From: Anaerolineales bacterium
Lineage (GTDB): Bacteria; Chloroflexota; Anaerolineae; Anaerolineales; Villigracilaceae
DNA: 38,226 nt
Reading direction: 5' to 3'
NCBI GenBank assembly: GCA_029933275.1
Contig: JAOZOM010000002.1
Coordinates: 1 to 38,226, forward strand
A program made the translations under genes and the position numbers. Below, one piece after another: positions 31,600 through 38,226 of this stretch (positions are counted from its first letter, which is position 1; each line of letters starts with the position of its first letter). Under the pieces are notes generated by a model. That model worked only from the letters and a program-made list of their open reading frames with translations. It did no database searches and was not told the origin of the DNA.

Positions 31600-33972
31600 A
31601 TGCGAAAATGGAACCTAGGCTCTCCCGACCCAATTTCTTTAACATTGGCGGCAGATGCCCGCTTCACCTCTCTCGACTATAAGAACGACCATATTTGGGA
31701 ATTAGAATTTGGAGGCAGTGAACCTGCTGCTATCGCCATTAGGACGACTTACGGACTGCGGGCGCGAGCAATGCGGATTTTTCCGCGCTTTAGCGAAGGC
31801 GGCGACCCGATCAGCGATCCCGCTGCCTTCGTGACCCCGCCGCGGGTTACCGCTTTTTATGCCAATTTTCTGGAAATTAGCTTTTCTCCGTTAAAAGACC
31901 TCGACATCATCGCCGAATACTGGATTCCGGATTCTCATACGCTCAGTTGTCGCCTAACCCTGCTCAATCGTTCTTCTGAAGAACGCGAAATCGGGATTGA
32001 ATTAGTCGCGGTTTTATCTCCGCTCGAAGGCAAAATTTTTCAACCCGAACAGATGCAAGCGGTCAATGTCCTTGCTGGCAAAACGGGAGATCTCGTCCCT
32101 GTCATCTTCCTGACGGGCGGACCCGCACACGGCTCGTCTCCCCATCCCTCTCTCAACCTAAAATTGGCACTTGGCTCTCGCGGCAAGCGTAGCGTTACTT
32201 GGGCGCAAGCCGCATTAGCAGAAAAAGAAGATTCCTTTGAGTTAGCGCGCAAAACCCTCACCCGCCAATGGGACGCTGAGCGCGCTCGCATTGAACTGAC
32301 CAATGCCAGCCAAAGCATCGACATTGAAACCGGCGATCCCGCGTGGGACGCGGCTTTTGCCCTCAGCCAACAAGCCGCCTTTCGCCTCTTCTTCAACGCG
32401 AGCGATGATTTGCCGCATCCCAGCTTTGTTTCGGCGCGTTTGCCCGATCATGGTCATTCCCTCACCGAAGATGGGAGCGATTACACCTCAAGCTGGCGCG
32501 GACAAACGCCCCTCGAAAGCTATTATCTCGCCAGTCTGCTCCCCGGCATCCCCGAGATGGGGCAGGGATTGGTAAAAAACTTTCTCGCCGTCCAAGATGA
32601 AAAGGGCGTAATTGACCATAAACCCGGTCTCGCAGGACAACGCAGCAAAATTCTCGCCGCGCCTTTGCTCGCCTCCCTCACGTGGAAGCTCTATCAAGAA
32701 AGTCAAAACCAAAATTTCCTTGCCGAAAGCTACCCTGCCTTGCAAAAATTTTTCTGGGCATGGTTCAACTCCGAACACGACCGTAACCACGATAACCTCC
32801 CCGAATGGGATCACCCCCTCCAAACTGGTTTTGAAGACCATCCCCTTTTTAGCCGATGGCATCCGTGGTCACGCGGCGTGGATATTTCCACTGTTCATAG
32901 CCCCTCGCTTTTCGCCGCACTCTATCGCGAGGCGCAATCCCTCGCCAAAATCAGCGAAATAGTCGGCAAAAAAAACGACATCGCCGTTCTTAAAGTGCAA
33001 AGTGACCTCCTGCTTAAGGGGCTACAAGCCTGCTGGGAACCGCGTTCCTCCTCTTTCAAACATCTTGACCGAGATAGCAACCTCGCCCAACGCGGCAAAA
33101 TTCTCATCCGCCAAACAGGGGGCGGCGAAATTAAGCTTAAAGAGAGTTTCGAGAAACCAATTCGCTTATTAATTGAGATCCGCGCCAAAGACCACGCCCC
33201 GCGCCGTCCGGGTGCCGAAATTAGCGAATTTGTCACCAAAGCCGGTGATGATGAGTTCCTCGCTCCGCTCGACTTCAAACCCACCCACGCGGGGTCTGTC
33301 GCTACGAGCAAAAAGGTCTATACGAAAATCGGCAAAATCACGATAGATGATGTGGGCGAAGAAGATAAAATTATTATTCGGACGGTAAACTTAAGCGCGG
33401 ATGACCAAACTCAGCTTCTGCCCCTTTGGGCAGGGATGTTGGATGAACAGCAAGCGCGGACGCTCGTGAGCCGAACATTATCCAATGCGGATAGATTTGA
33501 TCGTCCCTTTGGCTTGCCAGCCTGCCCCAGCCCCCCAACGAAAGCAGCGGAGGCGCTCTGTCTTAGCGTTCACCTCCCCTGGAATCAATTTGTCATCGAG
33601 GGGATGCTCGCCTACGGCTACCAAAGCGAGGCAACGCGGCTCTTTGCCCATCTAATGAATGGGATTATCCAAAATCTTCAAGAGAATAATGCTTTTTACG
33701 AACGATATAATGCCGAAGTTGGCACTGGTGTCGGCGAGCGAAACGCGCTGGTTGGCTTGGCTCCGGTCGGTCTTTTTTTGCAGATTCTCGGCGTGCGCAT
33801 TCTCTCCTCAACGCGCGTCCGGCTGGAGGGCGTAAACCCCTTCCCCTGGGTGGTGAAACTGCGTTATCGTGGTTTGGAGGTTGAACGGGGAATGTCGACG
33901 ACCAAGATTACCTTTCCAAATGGCAAGCAAGCTGAGGTCACGGACGAGGCTCCGTGCATTGTGTCCATTTAA
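31600..33972 (+). CDS. Six-hairpin ((alpha/alpha)6) glycosidase-like protein, GH63-like
   Basis: A 790-aa protein without signal peptide or membrane helix. The first ~250 residues are strand-rich, as in the N-terminal beta-sandwich of GH63/GH15-type enzymes. From about 260 comes an (alpha/alpha)6-like region with SSWRGQTPLESYYLASLLPGI (in part) and NLPEWDHPLQTGFEDHPLFSRW, which resembles the glucosidase active-site stretch around the catalytic Asp/Glu. A strand-rich insert of ~110 residues (about 505-610) splits the barrel, and a final region has VGERNALVGLAPVGLFLQILGV. It is likely a cytoplasmic oligosaccharide hydrolase, perhaps acting on alpha-glucosides, mannosides or a trehalose-like sugar. 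The exact family is uncertain. It is expressed from its own promoter and followed after 45 bases by the antiporter. Confidence 0.5.
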   Translation: MRKWNLGSPDPISLTLAADARFTSLDYKNDHIWELEFGGSEPAAIAIRTTYGLRARAMRIFPRFSEGGDPISDPAAFVTPPRVTAFYANFLEISFSPLKDLDIIAEYWIPDSHTLSCRLTLLNRSSEEREIGIELVAVLSPLEGKIFQPEQMQAVNVLAGKTGDLVPVIFLTGGPAHGSSPHPSLNLKLALGSRGKRSVTWAQAALAEKEDSFELARKTLTRQWDAERARIELTNASQSIDIETGDPAWDAAFALSQQAAFRLFFNASDDLPHPSFVSARLPDHGHSLTEDGSDYTSSWRGQTPLESYYLASLLPGIPEMGQGLVKNFLAVQDEKGVIDHKPGLAGQRSKILAAPLLASLTWKLYQESQNQNFLAESYPALQKFFWAWFNSEHDRNHDNLPEWDHPLQTGFEDHPLFSRWHPWSRGVDISTVHSPSLFAALYREAQSLAKISEIVGKKNDIAVLKVQSDLLLKGLQACWEPRSSSFKHLDRDSNLAQRGKILIRQTGGGEIKLKESFEKPIRLLIEIRAKDHAPRRPGAEISEFVTKAGDDEFLAPLDFKPTHAGSVATSKKVYTKIGKITIDDVGEEDKIIIRTVNLSADDQTQLLPLWAGMLDEQQARTLVSRTLSNADRFDRPFGLPACPSPPTKAAEALCLSVHLPWNQFVIEGMLAYGYQSEATRLFAHLMNGIIQNLQENNAFYERYNAEVGTGVGERNALVGLAPVGLFLQILGVRILSSTRVRLEGVNPFPWVVKLRYRGLEVERGMSTTKITFPNGKQAEVTDEAPCIVSI

Positions 33973-34017
33973 CTGTCCAAATTCAAGAGAACAAGGGGAC
34001 TCTATCGGGAAAAAATT

Positions 34018-35916
34018 ATGGAAGAACTCGCACATACGATTATTTCAGCAGAACGGGTCGTTTTGCTTTTGCTACTCATCGCCCTATTGGTTTCCATTGT
34101 GGCGAAGCGTTTCCGTTTGCCCTATACGGTTGGGTTGGTCATAATTGGTTTGATTTTAACTTTTTTCTCTGATAAGACCTTAGAAATCTCCCCCGAGTTG
34201 ATTATGGGGTTATTGGTTCCGCCCTTGATTTTCGAGGCTTCTTTTCATATTCGCATTGATGATCTGCGGCGTGATTTTGGGTTGATTATGCTTCTCGCTA
34301 TTCCCGGCGTGATTATGACAACGCTGCTGGTAGGTGGCGCAATCCAGTGGGGAACGGGGATGGCAATTTCTACAGCGTTGGTTTTCGGCGCGCTGATAGC
34401 GGCAACTGATCCTGTCGCTGTGGTGGCACTGTTTAAACAATTGGGGGTTCCAAAACGCTTGCAGATTTTGCTCGAAGGAGAAAGCCTTTTCAACGATGGC
34501 ACCGCGATTGTGATGTTTGGGCTAATGTTGGATATTGCGTTAAAAGGAAGCTTTGTTCTAAATGAAAGTCTGATTGACTTTGTACGCGTGGCGGGCGGAG
34601 GCGTTTTTGTTGGTGTAATTTTAGGATTACTCACATCTCAAGCTATTAGGCGAATTAACGATCCTCTTGTTGAGACAACTATTACAACTATTCTGGCTTT
34701 TGGCGCATATATTTTAGCGGAAGATTTGCATGTTAGCGGTGTGCTGGCGGTTGTGATGGCGGGCATTGTTAGTGGCAATATCGGACCGCGCGGTATGTCG
34801 CCTACGACGCGAATTGTTGTGAATAATTTTTGGGAATACGGTGCTTTTCTAGCGAATTCTTTAATCTTCTTGATTATCGGATTAACAACCGATTTACAAG
34901 TTTTACTGGATAATTGGCAGGCAATTGGGGTCGCCATTTTGGCAATTTTAGGGGTACGTGCAATAAGTATTTATGGTTTTTCCCTGTTTGGAAAGGATAT
35001 TCCGCTTAAGTGGAAGCATGTCCTTTATTGGGGCGGATTGCGCGGTGCAATCGTGCTTGCGTTGGCATTGAGTATTCCAACGAATTTTCCTGAGCGAGAA
35101 CGTCTTTTGGCAATGGCTTTCGGCGTAGTTTTATTTACATTGTTAGTACAAGGTTTTTCGATGGATGCGCTGGTCAAAAAGTTGGAATTAGTCAAACGGA
35201 CTGAAAGCCAAATTGAATACGAACGCCGCCATGCTCGCTATATTTCTAATCGCTCTGCTTTTGAACACCTTGAAAATATGAGCAAGCAAGGGCTACTCTC
35301 TGCACATATTTGGAGCCAGATGAAAGCTATTTTTCAAAAACGCGAGCTTTTCTTAATTGGTGCTTTGCAAGAAGTGCTTTCAAAAAACCCTTCTGTTGAA
35401 ATCGAGGAGTTAGATACTGCCCGTCAGGAGGCTTTGCGCGTTCAACGCTCTGCTATTGGACGATTATTTCGAGATGGGATGATTTCAGAGGATATTCACG
35501 AAGAACTGATTAGCGAGGTAGACCAAGCTCTCACAGAAGAACATGTGAATTGGTCGCAGCTTTTGCAAATGGGATCGGGGGAGAAATCTAAGATTACAAA
35601 AATGATGGTGGTTATGATTCAAGAAGATGATTTTGAAAGTGCGCTAAAAGGTTTAAGCAGTGCCGGTTTTGGTGTAGATCGTTTGCCTAGCACAGGCGGT
35701 TTTTTGAGCCAGCATAACGTCACTTTGCTAATCGGTATCCCCGAAAACCGAGAAGCGGATATTGTGCCGGTTTTAGAGAAAAACTGTAAGAAGCGCATCA
35801 AATATATCCGCACGCCTTTAGAAGGAGCGTTTCTGCCCTTTTCCCGCCCTGTCCCCGTAGAGGTTGGCGGTGCGACTATTTTTACCTTTGAGATAGAGGC
35901 TTACCATGAATTCTAA
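34018..35916 (+). CDS. CPA1 Na+/H+ antiporter fused to a PstA/DarA-like c-di-AMP receptor domain
   Basis: A 632-aa fusion. Residues 1-385 form a CPA1 antiporter of about twelve helices with the ion-site motifs ATDPVAVVALF (129-139) and EGESLFNDGTA (153-163; N159, D160). A soluble helical linker follows (390-520). Residues 525-632 match the PstA/DarA (CdAMP_rec, PII-like) family: KITKMMVVMIQEDDFESAL, LPSTGGFL (556-563), NVTLLIGI and VPVEVGGATIFTFEIEAYHEF (split here at residue 620). That family binds cyclic di-AMP, the bacterial osmolyte and potassium signal, so the antiporter may be gated by it. The family NFRVT residues are GFGVD here (550-554), so ligand contacts are altered. The next gene, a free copy of the same domain, starts inside the last codons with an 11-base overlap. 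Confidence 0.85.
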   Translation: MEELAHTIISAERVVLLLLLIALLVSIVAKRFRLPYTVGLVIIGLILTFFSDKTLEISPELIMGLLVPPLIFEASFHIRIDDLRRDFGLIMLLAIPGVIMTTLLVGGAIQWGTGMAISTALVFGALIAATDPVAVVALFKQLGVPKRLQILLEGESLFNDGTAIVMFGLMLDIALKGSFVLNESLIDFVRVAGGGVFVGVILGLLTSQAIRRINDPLVETTITTILAFGAYILAEDLHVSGVLAVVMAGIVSGNIGPRGMSPTTRIVVNNFWEYGAFLANSLIFLIIGLTTDLQVLLDNWQAIGVAILAILGVRAISIYGFSLFGKDIPLKWKHVLYWGGLRGAIVLALALSIPTNFPERERLLAMAFGVVLFTLLVQGFSMDALVKKLELVKRTESQIEYERRHARYISNRSAFEHLENMSKQGLLSAHIWSQMKAIFQKRELFLIGALQEVLSKNPSVEIEELDTARQEALRVQRSAIGRLFRDGMISEDIHEELISEVDQALTEEHVNWSQLLQMGSGEKSKITKMMVVMIQEDDFESALKGLSSAGFGVDRLPSTGGFLSQHNVTLLIGIPENREADIVPVLEKNCKKRIKYIRTPLEGAFLPFSRPVPVEVGGATIFTFEIEAYHEF

Positions 35917-36187
35917 GAATATGAAAATGCTCATTGCGATTGTTCGTGATGCTGATTTGGATAAAATTCTGAACGCGTTACTCGATGAGAATTTCCGTGT
36001 GACGCGCATCGCCTCCAGTGGCGGATTCTTCCGTCGCGGCAACGCAACATTGATGATGGGAGTAGAAGAGGAGAGAGTGGATGAGGCTCTCAATATCATT
36101 CATGATCATTGTACGCCCTCTCTTGACCTCGCGGTTAAGCACGCAACCGTTTTTGTGCTGGATGTAGACCGTTTCGAGCAGATTTAA
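35906..36187 (+). CDS. Stand-alone PstA/DarA-like c-di-AMP receptor protein
   Basis: A 93-aa PII-like protein. It keeps ENFRVTRIASSGGFF (28-42) and RGNATLMMGVEEERVDEAL, the ligand-site core of S. aureus PstA and B. subtilis DarA, including the Arg and Thr (R31, T33) and Asn (N46) that I recall as contacts to c-di-AMP. It is about 15 residues shorter than those proteins: the large loop before the last strand is lost, and VGGATVFVL is VKHATVFVL. The ATG at 35906 is set by GAGG six bases upstream and overlaps the antiporter gene by 11 bases; a second ATG at 35921 has no ribosome site. The two products are probably partners. Confidence 0.85.
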   Translation: MNSKNMKMLIAIVRDADLDKILNALLDENFRVTRIASSGGFFRRGNATLMMGVEEERVDEALNIIHDHCTPSLDLAVKHATVFVLDVDRFEQI

Positions 36188-36253
36188 GGCTAATGTGTAT
36201 TGCGTATTCCTTATTTTTTAGGCAATCCGAAATATGGGGGTAAAAACTTTACC

Positions 36254-37072
36254 CTAATCCTGTTCCTGACTCCGCCATGCTTGCCATTTGAGCAGATAAT
36301 TTTCTAGCCACGCGACAATCCCATATAGCACAAGAGCCAAGACGATCAAAGCGAAAATAGCGACGAAGACCAGCGCGGTATCGTATTGCCCGCGCCCGAC
36401 GTTGATTAAAAACCCTAGCCCGCGATCTGAACCGACAAATTCGCCGACCACCGCGCCGATGACCGAGAGTGCGGCTCCAATCCGCAAGCCGCCCAAGAAG
36501 ATGGGTAATGCAGCGGGGATTTCGAGGTAGCGCAATGTTTGCCAACGAGTGGCGCGTAGGGAGCGCATCAGATCGTGCAAAGCGGAGGGGACTTCGCGCA
36601 CGCCGACAACGGTATTGACTAAAACGGGGAAAAAGACAATTAACGCGCAAATGAGAACTTTTGAGAAGATGCCCGGTCCGAACCAGATGACCAGTAGAGG
36701 TGCGATGGCGACAATTGGCACGGCTTGACTAGCAACAAGATAGGGAGCCAAGAGCCGCTCAAAAAGCCGAGATTTGGCAAGCAAGTATCCTAACACAGTC
36801 GCCGCGGCGGTTCCTATTAAAAGCCCCAGCAGTACCTCGAGCAGCGTTACGCTAGTGTGGCGAAGCAGGCTTCCATCCGTGAGAGAGCGAGCGAAGCGAA
36901 TCCCTACATCTGAAGGGGTGGGGAGGATAAAGGCGGGCAAATCAGTTAGGGAGACGGCCAATTGCCATCCCGCTAACGCAAGAAAAAGGGAGAGAAGCGC
37001 AATCCAAAAAGACCCTAAGGGAGGGTTGCTACGAGTTGTTTTTTTAAACTTTCTGGTGAGATTGATATTCAT
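36254..37072 (-). CDS. ribX: ABC transporter permease, ThiX/SsuC type, probable riboflavin or FMN-precursor uptake (RibX-like)
   Basis: A 272-aa inner-membrane permease with six helices. The coupling motif for the ATPase is in the region VPSALHDLMRSLRATRWQTLRYLEIPAALP, matching the EAA loop of the BPD_transp_1 family as seen in SsuC, TauC and ThiX. The leader holds an FMN riboswitch, so the substrate is most likely riboflavin or a precursor; RibX is the name used for such permeases. The binding protein and ATPase are not next to it, as the next gene downstream is convergent. The frame is open to 37123, but the ATG at 37072 is in better context with the conserved N-terminus MNINLTRKF. Confidence 0.75.
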   Translation of the reverse strand: MNINLTRKFKKTTRSNPPLGSFWIALLSLFLALAGWQLAVSLTDLPAFILPTPSDVGIRFARSLTDGSLLRHTSVTLLEVLLGLLIGTAAATVLGYLLAKSRLFERLLAPYLVASQAVPIVAIAPLLVIWFGPGIFSKVLICALIVFFPVLVNTVVGVREVPSALHDLMRSLRATRWQTLRYLEIPAALPIFLGGLRIGAALSVIGAVVGEFVGSDRGLGFLINVGRGQYDTALVFVAIFALIVLALVLYGIVAWLENYLLKWQAWRSQEQD

Positions 37073-37145
37073 GGTAATAAAAAATGCTCCACAAGAATTT
37101 CCTTCGAGGCGTGGAGCAGGCATAGCGGCAAGGCGATGGCTGCGC

Positions 37146-37179
37146 TAAAATAAAAATCCCGAAAACTTTCGTTTTCGGG
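37146..37179 (-). terminator. Terminator of the FMN riboswitch expression platform
   Basis: On the minus strand a 9-bp stem CCCGAAAAC/GTTTTCGGG with loop GAAA is followed by ATTTTTATTTT, a typical intrinsic terminator. It lies between the aptamer (37224-37360) and the ATG at 37072. An FMN-bound aptamer is expected to favour it and switch the permease off; the competing antiterminator was not mapped. Confidence 0.8.
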
Positions 37180-37223
37180 GCGTAGGGACAGCCAGCACTG
37201 GCGCGCCAGAACTGCGTAAAAAA

Positions 37224-37360
37224 CCTTCTTCTATCCGGACTATAACCGTCGGCTTCGGAGTTTCACCGAATCATGTACTTCGCGTTTGCTCAGCACTCGT
37301 GGGCTGTATACCGCAAGGGCATAACACCACCGATCGGGACTTTCACCCTGCCCCGAAGGT
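37224..37360 (-). promoter_or_regulatory. FMN riboswitch (RFN element)
   Basis: Minus-strand landmarks of the RFN aptamer are all present in order: CTTCGGGGCAGGGTGAAA, GTCCCGATCGGTGGTGT, AGCCCACGAG, GATTCGGTGAAACTCCGAAG, CCGACGGTTATAGTCCGGAT and the closing AAGAAGG, which pairs with the first strand. It senses flavin mononucleotide. A terminator follows, and the permease gene is the only downstream gene. The gap between the permease and citrate synthase genes (37073-37576) holds in addition a promoter, a 12-bp CTGGCGCGCCAG palindrome (37198-37209) and the citrate synthase terminator. Confidence 0.95.
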
Positions 37361-37378
37361 AAATTGAATTGTAAATAG

Positions 37379-37406
37379 ATTATAGCAGGCTATTAGGGCG
37401 CGTCAA
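37379..37406 (-). promoter_or_regulatory. Promoter of the FMN riboswitch/permease transcript
   Basis: On the minus strand TTGACG (37406-37401), a 16-base spacer, TATAAT (37384-37379). The start would be near 37372, about 12 bases before the aptamer. Confidence 0.8.
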
Positions 37407-37527
37407 TATGTGTTTTGTTATATTATTAGTTAGGTGGTCGGATAGTTAATTTGCTTCCTTTTGTATTGCCTCAAGTTAAACGGAAGCAAGCTTAAAACGC
37501 GTACGTAGCGGGTTTTCATCCTATAAA

Positions 37528-37555
37528 AAAAGAGCAGACCAAAGTCTGCTCTTTT
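37528..37555 (-). terminator. Rho-independent terminator of the citrate synthase gene
   Basis: A perfect 12-bp stem (AAAAGAGCAGAC with GTCTGCTCTTTT) and four-base loop lies 21 bases past the stop codon. On the minus strand it ends in TTTTTTT. Confidence 0.85.
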
Positions 37556-37576
37556 CTATTTTAAAATCTATCTTTT

Positions 37577-38226
37577 TTATCCAGCCGCGATATCTTCCAA
37601 CATCTTAGTGGAAAGTGATTTCGGGCGTTCAATCGGTTGACCGAGTGCGCGAGCCCAAACATAGTTGGCGGTTACGCCGAGGGCGCGACCTACGCCGAAG
37701 AGAACGGTGTAGAAGTCGAATTCGGTGATGCCGTAGTGATATTGAAGTGAGCCGGAAATCGCATCCACATTGGGCCATGGGTTCTTGGCTTTGCCTTGTT
37801 CTTTCAACACAGGCGGGACAACTTTGTTCATCACGTTAGCGACTTTGAAGAGTTCGTCGTCAGCGAAGTGAGCTTTTGCATACTCAAATTGCGCGGTGTA
37901 GCGGGGGTCGGGAACGCGGAGAACGGCGTGTCCGTAACCGGGGATAACTTTGCCGCTGTTGAGGGTTTCCCAGCAGAAGGCGTTCATTTGCTCTTCGTCG
38001 GGGGCGCCGTCAAATTTCTTCTGGACATCCATCAGGAAGGCTAAGCAGTTTTGATTTGCCAAACCGTGTAGCGGACCTGCAAGTCCGTTCATCGCCGCGG
38101 AGAAGGAATAGTAGGGATCAGCCAAAGTGGAGCCGACTAAGTGCATCGCATGAGCGGAGACGTTTCCGGACTCATGGTCAGAGTGCAGGATGAAGTACAA
38201 GCGAGCCATATCTTCATATTCTTTGG
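37577..38226 (-). CDS. gltA: Citrate synthase, C-terminal part (gene continues past the window)
   Basis: The last 216 codons of a citrate synthase that joins oxaloacetate and acetyl-CoA in the first step of the citric acid cycle. Active-site parts are GPLHGLANQ (His), GYGHAVLRVPDPRY (His) and TEFDFYTVLFG (Asp). HSDHESGNVSAHAMHLVGSTLADPYYSF (in part) is the form found in the mitochondrial-like branch rather than the E. coli allosteric type. The reading frame is open through the first base of the window on this strand (…PKEYEDMARLYF), so the N-terminal half lies beyond the right edge and 38209 is not a start. A clear terminator follows. Confidence 0.93.
   Translation of the reverse strand, partial: KEYEDMARLYFILHSDHESGNVSAHAMHLVGSTLADPYYSFSAAMNGLAGPLHGLANQNCLAFLMDVQKKFDGAPDEEQMNAFCWETLNSGKVIPGYGHAVLRVPDPRYTAQFEYAKAHFADDELFKVANVMNKVVPPVLKEQGKAKNPWPNVDAISGSLQYHYGITEFDFYTVLFGVGRALGVTANYVWARALGQPIERPKSLSTKMLEDIAAG

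Noticed and set aside
36238..36254. Stem GGGTAAA/TTTACCC between the convergent receptor and permease genes, considered as a terminator
   Set aside because: Seven base pairs only, overlaps the permease stop and has no T-run on either strand.
37198..37209. CTGGCGCGCCAG palindrome considered as a protein operator
   Set aside because: It lies inside the riboswitch leader between aptamer and terminator, where RNA folding is the simpler explanation; no second copy was seen.

Overview
The window looks like chromosomal DNA of a Chloroflexota bacterium, probably class Anaerolineae. The support is the protein style rather than an rRNA: several surface enzymes carry long Thr/Pro-rich spacers or tails, an ssb-DUF3467-translin cluster is present, YkuD L,D-transpeptidases are multiplied, a stand-alone PstA/DarA-type c-di-AMP receptor is present, and an FMN riboswitch precedes a ThiX/RibX-like permease. 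No rRNA, tRNA, CRISPR array or transposase was found.

Layout. 1-2.1 kb: an AT-rich MvaI/BcnI-type type II restriction-modification pair on the minus strand. 2.2-6.7 kb: an alkaline-phosphatase-superfamily phosphodiesterase, then a tightly packed run of a HEPN-like protein, SSB, DUF3467, a bacterial translin, a small membrane protein and a DNPH1-like nucleotide hydrolase. 6.8-9.3 kb: an EamA exporter, a YihY/BrkB membrane protein and an AMMECR1-domain protein. 9.5-15.8 kb: an envelope operon with one N-acetylmuramoyl-L-alanine amidase, four consecutive L,D-transpeptidases (two membrane-anchored with Thr/Pro spacers, two with Tat signals), a LURP-one/scramblase-like protein and a small unknown, closed by a hairpin terminator. 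16.0-23.5 kb: a surface-polysaccharide operon of two GT-C-type membrane proteins, GDP-mannose 4,6-dehydratase, GT2 and GT4 glycosyltransferases and a WlbA-type sugar dehydrogenase. 23.5-30.8 kb: a polytopic membrane protein, a VWA-like/FHA membrane protein overlapping a membrane-tethered PP2C phosphatase, and a class A penicillin-binding protein on the minus strand. 31.0-36.2 kb: a MaoC-like hydratase, a six-hairpin glycosidase-like enzyme, and a CPA1 Na+/H+ antiporter fused to a PstA/DarA-like c-di-AMP receptor domain followed by a free copy of that domain. 36.2-38.2 kb: an FMN-riboswitch-controlled ABC permease and the C-terminal part of citrate synthase, which runs off the right edge.

How the parts fit. 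Much of the window serves the cell envelope: peptidoglycan cross-linking (PBP, four LDTs), peptidoglycan hydrolysis (amidase), glycan synthesis and phospho-signalling (FHA plus PP2C). Genes within each block overlap by 1-11 bases or lie a few bases apart, suggesting operons with coupled translation. The most unusual items are the antiporter-receptor fusion paired with a free receptor whose ligand-site losses look complementary, a ~175-193 bp inverted repeat pair placed just upstream of two envelope genes 15 kb apart, the translin/SSB/HEPN neighbourhood with an apparent composition break inside ssb, and a candidate small RNA at 6.75 kb.
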